Below, piece by piece: positions 10,606 to 19,046 of a DNA stretch of 64,000 nucleotides (within the stretch, counting starts at the first letter, position 1; the number at the start of each line of letters is the position of its first letter). The notes below the pieces were generated by a model. The model was not told where the DNA came from, did no database searches, and saw nothing but the letters and a program-made list of their open reading frames with translations. The position numbers and the translations under genes are program-made. Source of the stretch: Palauibacter sp965207805 (lineage in GTDB: Bacteria; Gemmatimonadota; Gemmatimonadetes; Palauibacterales; Palauibacteraceae); assembly GCA_965207805.1 (NCBI GenBank), contig OZ242312.1, positions 1,984,001-2,048,000 of the forward strand, given 5' to 3'.

Positions 10606-11451
10606 GTGACGGGAACGCTCTACGTGGTCGGCACTCCGATCGGCAATCTGGACGACATGCCGCGGCGTGCGGTCGGGGTTCTGCGTTCGGTCGACGTGTG
10701 TTACGCGGAAGACACCCGGCGCACGGGCAGGTTGCTCGGGCGGCTGAAGGCGAACGTCACGTTGCGGTCGCTGCACATGCACAACGAGCGCGCGCGAGTG
10801 GAGGAGTTGCTCGCGGCCCTCGCCGCGGGACGCTCCGCGGCCCTGGTGTCCGACGCGGGAACTCCGACCGTGTCCGACCCCGGTTGCCGGGCGGTTGCCG
10901 CCGCTCGCGAAGCCGGGCATGAAGTGCTTGCCGTGCCCGGTCCCTCCGCCGTGCTGGCGGCGCTCTCGGTATCCGGATTTCCGGCGGACCGGTTTCACTT
11001 TCTCGGATTCGCGCCCCGGCGGGGCAGCGAACGTTCCGCCTGGATCGACGGCCTCCGCTCATGCGCGGACACCGCGGTCGCCTTCGAGGCGCCGGGGCGT
11101 TTGGTCGCGCTCCTCGACGAGTTGGCGGAAGCAGGCCTGGGTGGGCGAGCGGCCGTCGTCTGCCGGGAACTGACGAAGCTGCACGAGGAAACCACGGCTG
11201 GATCCGTACACGAGTTGGGGTCCGCGTTCGCGGGGCGCGAGGTCAGGGGTGAGGTGACGATCGTCTTCGGGCCGGGCGACGCGGGCAACGCTGCGCCCGA
11301 TCTGGCGGTCCTGATGGAGGAGGCGCGACATTGGTCGCGCGATGGCCTGCGGCGGCGCGAGATTGCCGACCGTCTGGCTGCGGAGTTCGGTCTGAGCCGG
11401 AACGAGGCCTATCGCGTGAGCTTGCAGGTTCAAGAGGCGCCCCCGGAATGA
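10606..11451 (+). CDS. rsmI: 16S rRNA 2'-O-ribose C1402 methyltransferase RsmI
   Basis: This 281-residue SAM-dependent enzyme methylates the 2'-O of C1402 of 16S rRNA in the decoding centre. The tetrapyrrole-methylase-like fold is clear: LYVVGTPIGNLDDMPRRA at the start, YAEDTRRTGRLL, ALVSDAGTPTVSDPG and VPGPSAVLAALSVSGFP. The frame begins earlier at an ATG (10549), but that codon sits in the loop of the hairpin after trxA. The GTG at 10606 has an AGGA about 10 bases upstream and puts the conserved LYVVGTPIGN at residue 4, as usual. The stop overlaps the next gene (ATGA). Confidence 0.94.
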   Translation: MTGTLYVVGTPIGNLDDMPRRAVGVLRSVDVCYAEDTRRTGRLLGRLKANVTLRSLHMHNERARVEELLAALAAGRSAALVSDAGTPTVSDPGCRAVAAAREAGHEVLAVPGPSAVLAALSVSGFPADRFHFLGFAPRRGSERSAWIDGLRSCADTAVAFEAPGRLVALLDELAEAGLGGRAAVVCRELTKLHEETTAGSVHELGSAFAGREVRGEVTIVFGPGDAGNAAPDLAVLMEEARHWSRDGLRRREIADRLAAEFGLSRNEAYRVSLQVQEAPPE

Positions 11452-14400
11452 GTGACGGATTCGGCTTCGAACGGCTGGCCACCGCCTGCGCGGCGGCTCG
11501 AGCGCGCGCCGCTGGGACGGCGGCGGCTGCAGCCGTTACGCTGGGTGGAGCGCTGATCCTCATCCTTTCCCTGCTCCCGGCTTCCGCTCGGGAAGGCCGC
11601 GGCTCGCTCGTTCCGCTCGCGCTCGCCCTCGTGCTGTGGACGGGCCTGGTCGGGCTCGTGTGGATTGCCCGCCGCGTCTGGCATGCGCTGCATCCGCAGG
11701 CGGTGGCGGAGGAGGCGGACGTTGCGGCGGGACTGGGAGCCGGCGATGTCCGCTCCGCGATCGAGCTTGAAGGCGCGGGGGCGGCAGCGGGCGCCGGATT
11801 GGCCGCTCTCCACCGCACGCGTGTATCCGAGGCGCTGGGGAACGCCGCATCGCGCGGGCTCCTGCCGGTCACCGGCCCGGGATGGAAGCGGCGGATTCGC
11901 CGTTCCGGCGTCGCGGTGGCGCTCATGCTCCTGGCGATCTCCGTCGCCGCGCTGCTGCGGCCGCAGCCTACGTTCTCCGCCGCCGCGGCGCTCGGGGCGC
12001 CGTGGCGCACCGCCTTTCCGGCACCGCTCCCGCCCCTCGGCGTGACCGGCGAGACCGGCGTACCGCGCGGCGATGCGGCCGTGGTATCCATCTCGGCCGC
12101 GGGCCGCGACCGGGTCGACCTCGTGTGGCGCGCGGCGGGCCGGGCGCCCGAACGGATCCTCCTCGATGTATCGGCGGCCGGTTCGGCGCAGGGCCGTACT
12201 GCACCGATCATTTCTCCCACGGCGGTGTGGGCCGAAGACGGGGATGGCTTTTCGAGCGACACCCTCCGCGTCCGTCCCCTCGAGCCGCTTCTGGTCCAGG
12301 ATCTCCAGCTCACCGTCGAGTTCCCGGCTTATCTCGGGCGCGGATCGGAGCGCTACCGCGGCCGGATTCCGCCGCTCGTGGCGCCGGAAGGCACGAGGTT
12401 GCGGTTGAGCGGGGAGACGAACCTTCCGCTCGATGACGGAGCCCTCGCGTGGGAGCCCGCCGACGGTGAACCCGACGGGGCGGAAGCCCGAATTTCGCTT
12501 GAGATCGCGGGCTCGCAGTTCACCGGTTCGTGGGTCCCCGAGCGGACGGGTGCCTGGGCGTGGGAACTGCGGGCCGAATCGTCGCTTGGCGCGCCCATCG
12601 CCCCCGACCCGATCCGGGTGCTCGTAGTTCCCGATCTTCAGCCGCGCATCCACCTCCTCTATCCCGCACCGGATACGACCCTGGGTTTCCAGCGTGTGAT
12701 GCCGGTCATTGTGGACATGGAGGACGACATCGGTCTCCGCCGCGCCTTTGTTCGCAGCTGGCGCTCGGGGCTGGGCAGCGAGAGCGCGGAGCGGCGGGAA
12801 GCGCTTTCACCCGACCCGGATGGGGCGGCGCGGGCCGTTTTCCGGCACCTGCTCGACCGCAGCGCGGAGTCTTTCCTCCCTGGAGACACGCTGTTCTACC
12901 GCTTCGAGGCCTTTGACGGACATCCGGCGAGGGGTCCCGCGCTTTCCGACATCTTCCTGCTTCGCGTACCGACGTTCACGGAGATTCGGGATCGACGCGC
13001 GGATCAGACCGAGGCCCTGTCCGAAGCCGCGCAGGCCCTGGAAGAGAACCTGGAGGCATTGGCTGAGGCGGCGGCCGATGCGGCGCGGCAGACGGATGCC
13101 GAGGGGGACGACAGCGAGGAGGTCCGGTTCGAGGCCACGGAAGAGGCACGGAGCGTGCTCGATGAAGCGGAGCGGTCGGAGGCGGAGCTCGATGGCGTCG
13201 AGGAGCAGCTCCAAGCGCTTCGGGAGGAACTCGAAGCCTCGCCGCTCTCCGACCCCGCCCTGCAGGAGCAGCTGCAGCGCCTGGCCGAACGCTACGCGGA
13301 ACTCTCCGAGAGCGGACTCGAGGAGCAGATCGAGGCGCTCGCGGAAGCACTGCGAGAGCTGGACCCGGAAGCGGTTCGGGAAGCGCTCGAACAGCTTGCC
13401 GGCGACTACGAAAATCTGCGTGAGCAGGTCGACCAGACGCTCGGCATGCTCGAGCAGGCTGCGCTCGAACAGGCGATGAAGTCGGCACAGGCCAACGCGG
13501 ATGAGCTGGCGCGGGAGCAGAGGGAGGTCGCCGGGGAGACGGATTCCGAGGCGTTCCAGGAAGGTCAGGAGTCGCTCGTCGAACAGGCCGAAGCGCTGGC
13601 GGAGCGCCTGGCGGAGCTCGAGGCGGAGCTCGCGGCGGCGGACCGGGAGGCAGCGGCGGACTCGGCTCGAGCCGCTGGAGAGCGCACGCAGGAGGCCCTT
13701 GGAAAGATGGCCGACGCGCAGGGCGGAGCCCAGCAATCTCCGTCCGAGGCGCCGGGCGAGGTGGGCGAAACGGAGCGGCAGGCGGCGGAGGAGGCCGCGG
13801 AGGCGCTCGAACAGGCGGCGGGCGCCCTCGGCTCCGCGCAGCGGGAGATGAGCGGGGAGCAGGGGGAGGCTGCCGTCGAGTCGCTGGCTCGCGCGCGCAG
13901 CGAGGCGCTCGCGCTGGCGGAAGAAGAGGGCCGTCTTTCGGAGGCGACGCGCGGCGAGAATACGGCGGATCCGGCATCCTGGCGTGCGCAGCAGGGCGCC
14001 GTGCGTCAGGGGCTGGAGAATCTCGTCGAAAGACTCTCGGAGGCCGGGAACGAGGCCGCCATGCTCGACCAGCGCACCGGGGCGGCGGCGGGCGAGGCGG
14101 CGGAACGGATGGATCAGCTGCTGGACCGGCTCGCGGGAGATGGCGCGCGGCGCCTCCCGTCCCGGGCGGAGGTCGAGGGCATCCAGGAGTCGCTGAACTC
14201 GCTGGCCCGACATCTGTTGGCGAGCGAGGAGGCGGCGCGGGCGGCCGGGCAGCAGTCCGCCGGCCAGGACGCGGCGGACCAGATGAACCAGCTCGCGCAG
14301 CAGCAGCAGGCGGTGACGCAGGAGACGAGTTCGCTCCTCATGCCCGGCCCGAGGCCGTCCGGGGAGGAGCGGCGGCGGGAGGAGGTCGCACGGCGGCAGG

Positions 14401-14813
14401 AGGAGGTCGCCGAAGAGCTCGGAGAGCTGGAAGATCCGGAGGGCGATCTCCTGGGTCGTCCCGAGGAGCTGGCGGAGGAGGCGGCAGAACTCGCGCAGCA
14501 GCTTGAGCTGGAGGGACCCACGCAGGAGACGCTTGAACGACAGCGGCAACTCTTCCGGCGCATGCTCGACGCGGGGCGCTCGCTGGAAGATGAGGATCTC
14601 GATCCCAACGAACGTGAGTCGCGCGAAGCCACGGCCCCGCCGGGGATTCCACCGCCGATCGATCCGGAGTTGTTGCGGGGACGCCGCTACCCGGCACCCT
14701 CGGAGGCGCTGCTCCGGGAACTGCCCCTCTTCTATCGATCGCTGATCTTCGAGTACTTCGACCGGCTGAACCGCGTGCCTCCATCAGGCACCGAGGCCCG
14801 GCGGGAGCCCTGA
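11448..14813 (+). CDS. DUF4175-like giant coiled-coil membrane protein
   Basis: This 1,121-residue envelope protein has three N-terminal membrane helices (about residues 25-45, 54-76 and 152-168), then a strand-rich extracytoplasmic region of about 350 residues with Ig-like character (for example LTVEFPAYLGRG and GTRLRLSGETN). From about 515 to 1,060 it is a very long Glu/Ala/Gln-rich coiled coil. The C-terminus returns to ordinary composition (LLRGRRYPAPSEALLRELPLFYRS...). This plan and the final segment are those of DUF4175 proteins, often found near MoxR/BatA-type genes in Bacteroidota and relatives; no MoxR gene is visible here. It starts inside an ATGA overlap with rsmI. The biochemical role is unknown. 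Confidence 0.8.
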   Translation: MSDGFGFERLATACAAARARAAGTAAAAAVTLGGALILILSLLPASAREGRGSLVPLALALVLWTGLVGLVWIARRVWHALHPQAVAEEADVAAGLGAGDVRSAIELEGAGAAAGAGLAALHRTRVSEALGNAASRGLLPVTGPGWKRRIRRSGVAVALMLLAISVAALLRPQPTFSAAAALGAPWRTAFPAPLPPLGVTGETGVPRGDAAVVSISAAGRDRVDLVWRAAGRAPERILLDVSAAGSAQGRTAPIISPTAVWAEDGDGFSSDTLRVRPLEPLLVQDLQLTVEFPAYLGRGSERYRGRIPPLVAPEGTRLRLSGETNLPLDDGALAWEPADGEPDGAEARISLEIAGSQFTGSWVPERTGAWAWELRAESSLGAPIAPDPIRVLVVPDLQPRIHLLYPAPDTTLGFQRVMPVIVDMEDDIGLRRAFVRSWRSGLGSESAERREALSPDPDGAARAVFRHLLDRSAESFLPGDTLFYRFEAFDGHPARGPALSDIFLLRVPTFTEIRDRRADQTEALSEAAQALEENLEALAEAAADAARQTDAEGDDSEEVRFEATEEARSVLDEAERSEAELDGVEEQLQALREELEASPLSDPALQEQLQRLAERYAELSESGLEEQIEALAEALRELDPEAVREALEQLAGDYENLREQVDQTLGMLEQAALEQAMKSAQANADELAREQREVAGETDSEAFQEGQESLVEQAEALAERLAELEAELAAADREAAADSARAAGERTQEALGKMADAQGGAQQSPSEAPGEVGETERQAAEEAAEALEQAAGALGSAQREMSGEQGEAAVESLARARSEALALAEEEGRLSEATRGENTADPASWRAQQGAVRQGLENLVERLSEAGNEAAMLDQRTGAAAGEAAERMDQLLDRLAGDGARRLPSRAEVEGIQESLNSLARHLLASEEAARAAGQQSAGQDAADQMNQLAQQQQAVTQETSSLLMPGPRPSGEERRREEVARRQEEVAEELGELEDPEGDLLGRPEELAEEAAELAQQLELEGPTQETLERQRQLFRRMLDAGRSLEDEDLDPNERESREATAPPGIPPPIDPELLRGRRYPAPSEALLRELPLFYRSLIFEYFDRLNRVPPSGTEARREP

Positions 14814-14814
14814 C

Positions 14815-16638
14815 GTGGACCGTCCCCGGTTCCGGTTCCCCGCGGGCGGGATCCGCGGCGCCTTGAGGGCGGTCGCGCTCCTGGCGGGCGTTTGCGGCGC
14901 CCACCTGCCGACCGGCTCCGAGGTGGCCGGCCAGGCATCGGCGGCCTCGGAGCAGCGCACGGTGGCGCGTGCGGAGCGCCTTCGCGCGAGCGGCCGGACC
15001 GCGGAAGCCGCATCCGCCCTGCGTGAGCACCTGGCAAGGGCGCCCGCGTCGCCCGGCGCCCTTGCGTTGCTCGGCGAACTGGCCCTGGAGTCGGGTGAAG
15101 CCGCCGCGCTCGTGCCGTACGCCGAAGCGGCGGTTGTCGCGGCACCGGAAGAGGAGGTCGTCCGGCTGTGGTGGGTGCGGGGGTTGGCCGGTGCGGGGAT
15201 GCTCGATTCGGCACTCGCCGTGAGCGACCGCTGGCTGAAGGAAGCCCCGCAACTTTCCGCGGCGCGGCTCGCCCGCGCGGACGTCCAGCTCGCGGCGGGG
15301 GACTCCACGGGGGCGATCCGGACCCTCGACGACGCGGCGGACCCCGGCAGGGAACTCCTCGTGCGCTTCGCCGACCTCCTCGTCGCTGTCGGTGACGGCG
15401 ATCGTCTGGCTGAGGCCTGGGTCGGGCTTCTCGCCCTTACGCCGCCGGCGACGGACGTGGTGGAAACGGGCCTCCGGGTAGCTGAGGCCGATGGGTCCGG
15501 TGCCCATGCGGCCTCCTTCGAGCGTCTGCGCACGCGGCTGGCCGACCGGCGGGACCGGGCGTCTCGGGCGGGAGCCATCGTCGCGCTCCGCCTGGGGCGT
15601 GCCGCGGCCGCCCGGGCACTGGCGGAGGCGGCGCCAACACCGGACGATCCGGAAACTGCCGCGTTCCTGCGGGAGTACGTGCGCGAAGCGGAGGCGGCGG
15701 AGCTTCCCGCGGAGGTCGCCTGGTCCGCGCGGCGGCTCGTCGACCTGAGCGCGCGACCGGTGGACCGCCTGCGCTGGCTCGCGCTCGCCGGCGACCAGGC
15801 GCTGGCAGCGGGGGATACCGCCTCGGCGCGACAGGTGCTCGAGGAACTGATGCGGGAGAGCACCCCCGGCGACGGTCCTCACCAACTCGCGTCGCGCCGC
15901 TTGTTCGGACTTCTCGCGGCCAACCCCGCTTCGCTCGAGGACGCGGCCTCGGTGCTCGACCGCTATGTGAGGCAGTATCCCGACTCCACGGCCGTCGAGG
16001 CCGGGATGCGGGGGGACCTCGCGCTCGGCCACGCCCGGGCGGGCGATCTCGACACGGCGGAAGCGTTGGTCACCGACGCGCGGGAACGGATTCGCGTCGC
16101 CTCGTCGGGGCGGCTCGACGCCGCGGCGGCACGGCTGGCGCTGTACGCGGGCCGGCCCGATTCCGCGCGTGAGCGGGCGAGCCGGAGCGTCCGCGAGGTG
16201 GAGATCGGGGCGGCGGAACGGACGCGGCGCCTGCGGCTGCTGACGCTGGTGCAGGCGGCGGACACGGCGGAGATCCGCATTGTGGGCGCCGCCGCGCTCG
16301 GCCTCCTCGCCTCTCCGGAGGCGTTCGACCCCGGGCCGGCGCTGCGCGACCTGGCCGGCCGGCCGGCGTCGAGCGGCCGTTCCGTTGTGCTGGGCTTCCT
16401 CGCGGACGCGGCCGCCGCTGCCGGGCAAGCCCGCATCGCCGGCGCCCTGTGGCGCCAAATCGTTCTTCGGCACCCGGGAAGTCCCGAGGCCCCGGCCGCG
16501 CTTCTGGATCTCGCACGCGGGTCCGCTCCGGCCGACGCCGCTTCCTGGTTGGAACAACTGATCGTGGGGTATCCCCGGAGCGCCCTGGCGCCGGTCGCGC
16601 GCCGCATGCTTGCCGAACTTGATGGAGGAGGCCGATGA
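14815..16638 (+). CDS. secreted TPR-like helical-repeat protein
   Basis: This 607-residue protein has a probable signal peptide (ALRAVALLAGVCGAHL..., cleavage probably before residue 45) and then repeating helix pairs rich in Ala, Leu and Arg over its whole length, for example RAERLRASGRTAEAASALRE and LLRHPGSPEAPAALLDLARG-like segments. The spacing of small and large residues is that of TPR/Sel1-type solenoids. Such proteins are usually scaffolds for protein-protein contacts in the periplasm. The start is a GTG one base after the previous stop, and its own stop overlaps the following gene (ATGA). It therefore belongs to the same translated unit as the DUF4175-like protein. No enzymatic motif is visible. 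Confidence 0.75.
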   Translation: MDRPRFRFPAGGIRGALRAVALLAGVCGAHLPTGSEVAGQASAASEQRTVARAERLRASGRTAEAASALREHLARAPASPGALALLGELALESGEAAALVPYAEAAVVAAPEEEVVRLWWVRGLAGAGMLDSALAVSDRWLKEAPQLSAARLARADVQLAAGDSTGAIRTLDDAADPGRELLVRFADLLVAVGDGDRLAEAWVGLLALTPPATDVVETGLRVAEADGSGAHAASFERLRTRLADRRDRASRAGAIVALRLGRAAAARALAEAAPTPDDPETAAFLREYVREAEAAELPAEVAWSARRLVDLSARPVDRLRWLALAGDQALAAGDTASARQVLEELMRESTPGDGPHQLASRRLFGLLAANPASLEDAASVLDRYVRQYPDSTAVEAGMRGDLALGHARAGDLDTAEALVTDARERIRVASSGRLDAAAARLALYAGRPDSARERASRSVREVEIGAAERTRRLRLLTLVQAADTAEIRIVGAAALGLLASPEAFDPGPALRDLAGRPASSGRSVVLGFLADAAAAAGQARIAGALWRQIVLRHPGSPEAPAALLDLARGSAPADAASWLEQLIVGYPRSALAPVARRMLAELDGGGR

Positions 16639-17930
16639 AGGCCGAGACGAAACGATGCCGCGTGCGGTGCCGCCTCGCGCCCCGCCTCCTGCTGGCGGGC
16701 CTCGCCTCGCTGGCGGGCGCCTCGGGGCTCGGAGCCCAGCTTCTCGTGCCCATGGACCGCGAACAGGAGAACCACCTCAAGGCATACGGGTATGTGTTCG
16801 GCATCCTCTCGGAGAGCCAGTCGGCCGAATGGCTCCTGAATTACCGCGCGGGGTCCTTTCTCGTGTCGGACGCGCCGTCCAACCGTCGGCGAGCCGCGCT
16901 CATGGGCGTGACCGTGGAGACGCTCGACGGTTCCGACGTGGCGAGGATCCGCCGCGAGATCGAGACGCGGAACATGGAAACCGTGCCCCTGGAAAAGGCG
17001 CCCACGATTGCGGTCTACACGCCGCCCAACAGTTCCCCGTGGGACGATGCCGTGACGATGGCGCTCGAGTACGCCGAAATCCCCTACGAGCGGGTATGGG
17101 ATCGGGAGGTGCTTTCCGAGGAACTCGAAAACTTCGACTGGCTGCACCTCCATCACGAGGATTTCACGGGACAGTATTCGAAGTTCTATCTGACGTACGC
17201 TTCCGCGGCCTGGCTGCAGGAGGAAGTCGCCCGCAACGAGGCGATCGCCCGCGAACTCGGGTATCCCAACGTCCCGGCCCTGAAGAAGGCGGTCGCGGCC
17301 CGGCTCCGGAGCTACGTCGAGGGCGGGGGTTTCCTGTTCGCGATGTGCACGGCGACGGAAACACTGGAACTGGCCCTCGCCGCGGCGGAGATCGACATCG
17401 CGGCCTCCTTCGCGGATGGATCGCCTCCCGATGCCGCGGCGAGCGAGAAGCTCCACTGGCCGGCCGCGCTTGCCTTCCGCGATGCCGTGCTGGTGACGGA
17501 CCCCACGCTCAGCGCCTTCAGCGATATTGACGGGCACCAGGTGAACACCCCGTGGAGGGTCGATCTCGGCAGCTTCTCGCTGTTCGAGTTCAGCGCCAAG
17601 TTCGATCCCGTTCCCGCCATGCTGACCCAGAATCATCGGCGCGTGCTGCCCGACTTCTACGGCCTCACGACGACGTTTCGGAGGGAACGCCTTCAGCCCG
17701 GGGTCACCGTGCTGGCGGAGGAGGATGCGCGCGGACGCGTGAAGTACCTGCATGGAAGCTTCGGCGAGGGCACCTTCACGTATCTCGGGGGACACGATCC
17801 GGAAGACCCCCGCCACCTGATCGGCGACGCCCCGACGGACCTGGATCTCCATCGGCACTCCGCCGGCTATCGGCTGATCCTCAACAATGTCCTCTTCCCG
17901 GCGGCGAAGAAGAAGAAGCTGATCACATGA
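16635..17930 (+). CDS. secreted conserved protein, commonly labelled 'asparagine synthetase B'
   Basis: This 431-residue protein has a signal peptide ending near GLGAQ (residue 35). I recognise a family widespread in Bacteroidota from blocks such as LLVPMDREQENHLKAYGYVF, EKAPTIAVYTP, PWDDAVTMALEYAEIPYE, DWLHLHHEDFTGQYSKFY, GGGFLFAMCTATETLELAL and the ending LILNNVLFPAAKKKK. Databases often call it asparagine synthetase B. It lacks an N-terminal catalytic Cys and any SGGxDS ATP-pyrophosphatase loop, and it is exported, so that name is very likely wrong. The central part looks like a class-I glutamine-amidotransferase-like fold, related to DUF4159. Its role is unknown; its neighbours suggest an envelope complex. 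Confidence 0.82.
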   Translation: MKAETKRCRVRCRLAPRLLLAGLASLAGASGLGAQLLVPMDREQENHLKAYGYVFGILSESQSAEWLLNYRAGSFLVSDAPSNRRRAALMGVTVETLDGSDVARIRREIETRNMETVPLEKAPTIAVYTPPNSSPWDDAVTMALEYAEIPYERVWDREVLSEELENFDWLHLHHEDFTGQYSKFYLTYASAAWLQEEVARNEAIARELGYPNVPALKKAVAARLRSYVEGGGFLFAMCTATETLELALAAAEIDIAASFADGSPPDAAASEKLHWPAALAFRDAVLVTDPTLSAFSDIDGHQVNTPWRVDLGSFSLFEFSAKFDPVPAMLTQNHRRVLPDFYGLTTTFRRERLQPGVTVLAEEDARGRVKYLHGSFGEGTFTYLGGHDPEDPRHLIGDAPTDLDLHRHSAGYRLILNNVLFPAAKKKKLIT

Positions 17931-18015
17931 AGGCTCCGCCCCGGGCGGCTGGCCGGTCCGATGGCCGCGACACGAGACCCGTCAGGCGCGGGACTTCGGC
18001 CGGCAGGTAGATTCG

Positions 18016-18909
18016 GTGTCCCGTACCGGATCCGCGGGCTTCGCCGCGCGGAGGCGCGAACGCGAGCGCTCCCAGCGCCGGACGTTGGCGGTGGGGCTCC
18101 TCGCCTCGGTGTTCCTCCATGTCCTGCTTCTGATCCTGGCGGGCGGGGTCCGGGTCGAGTCGCTGCCCTTCACGCTCCCGCCCATCGAAACCGTGCCGGC
18201 GCCCGACGCGCTCGTCGTCGTCGAGATCGCGCCCACGCTACCTGAGGACCTTCCCGAGGACCCTCGGCCGGAGCCGTTGCCCCCCGAGGAAGAGCTGCCC
18301 GAGGTCGAACCCGAGCCGGAGGAAGAGGAGGAAGAAGTCGAAGAGGAGCAGGAAGAAGCGGTGGAGGAGAGAGATCCGCTCCCGGGAGCGCCGGGGCTGA
18401 TCGTCGCCGGCCAGCCGACCCCGCCGGAGGGCCCCCGGGGCCGGACGAACGCCTCGCGGCTCAGACTCCGCTTCAGCGATGCGCGGTTGTGGTTCGACCC
18501 GCAGTCCCCCCGGCTCATCGGCGAGCGGCTCGTCCAGTTCGCGCGAGCGGACAGCGCGGTGCGGGCGATTCTGCGCGATTGGCTCGACAGCCTCCAACTC
18601 GAGGAAGATGTGCGGCGTCGCGCGCGCGACTGGACCTTCGAACGGGACGGGAAACGGTGGGGGTTCTCCGAGCAGGGGATCCATCTTGGCGACGTCACGA
18701 TCCCCATTCCCATCGGGTTCGCTCCCACGGGGCCCCAGAGGCGTGCATACGAACAGGCGATCCGCGACCTTACGGCCATCCAGATCCAGAACCTCCGGGA
18801 CGACGTGGAAGCCGCGGCTGCCGAAGCGCGTGCCCGCATGCGCGAACGCTCCGAAGAGGAGGTCCGCCGCCGGCGCGGTGATACGCTGCGGGTCCGCGGC
18901 CCCCCCTAG
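18016..18909 (+). CDS. TonB-type membrane anchor with Pro/Glu-rich spacer and novel C-terminus
   Basis: This 297-residue protein has a basic cytoplasmic N-terminus and one membrane helix (about 24-43). That helix contains SVFLH (Ser31, His35), the same Ser-x-x-x-His spacing that TonB uses to contact ExbB/ExbD. It is followed by a periplasmic spacer of Pro and Glu (about 60-125), including a run of seven Glu, like TonB's stiff arm. The C-terminal 150 residues are charged and helical with RLRLRFSDARLWFDP and do not look like the TonB C-terminal domain. It may link inner-membrane energy to an envelope partner other than a normal TonB receptor. The GTG start is uncertain. No ExbB/ExbD is in the window. 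Confidence 0.68.
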   Translation: MSRTGSAGFAARRRERERSQRRTLAVGLLASVFLHVLLLILAGGVRVESLPFTLPPIETVPAPDALVVVEIAPTLPEDLPEDPRPEPLPPEEELPEVEPEPEEEEEEVEEEQEEAVEERDPLPGAPGLIVAGQPTPPEGPRGRTNASRLRLRFSDARLWFDPQSPRLIGERLVQFARADSAVRAILRDWLDSLQLEEDVRRRARDWTFERDGKRWGFSEQGIHLGDVTIPIPIGFAPTGPQRRAYEQAIRDLTAIQIQNLRDDVEAAAAEARARMRERSEEEVRRRRGDTLRVRGPP

Positions 18910-18921
18910 CGTCGTGTCGCC

Positions 18922-18949
18922 GCGCCGCGTGGTTCCGAACGTGCGGCGC
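18922..18949 (+). terminator. hairpin after the TonB-like gene
   Basis: GCGCCGC (18922-18928) pairs with GCGGCGC (18943-18949) around a 14-base loop, 12 bases after the stop codon. There is no U-tract. The loop contains TTCCGA, the possible -35 box of the valS promoter. Confidence 0.4.
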
Positions 18950-18961
18950 CTCCGTTAGACT
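18933..18961 (+). promoter_or_regulatory. possible valS promoter
   Basis: TTCCGA (18933-18938), 17 bases, TAGACT (18956-18961). The -10 is good, the -35 is poor. It would give a leader of about 80 bases before the TTG start of valS. I see no T-box or other leader RNA in it. Confidence 0.35.
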
Positions 18962-19046
18962 GAGCCGCGGCAACGACGCCGGGGGCTCTCCCCGTCGCAC
19001 CGATGGTTCTCCCGACACCGCAAACCCGTCAGTCAGGAGCCGCCCC

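Noticed and set aside
18910..19046. T-box leader before valS
   Set aside because: I find no specifier loop or T-box core sequence in the 137 bases; only a hairpin and a weak promoter.
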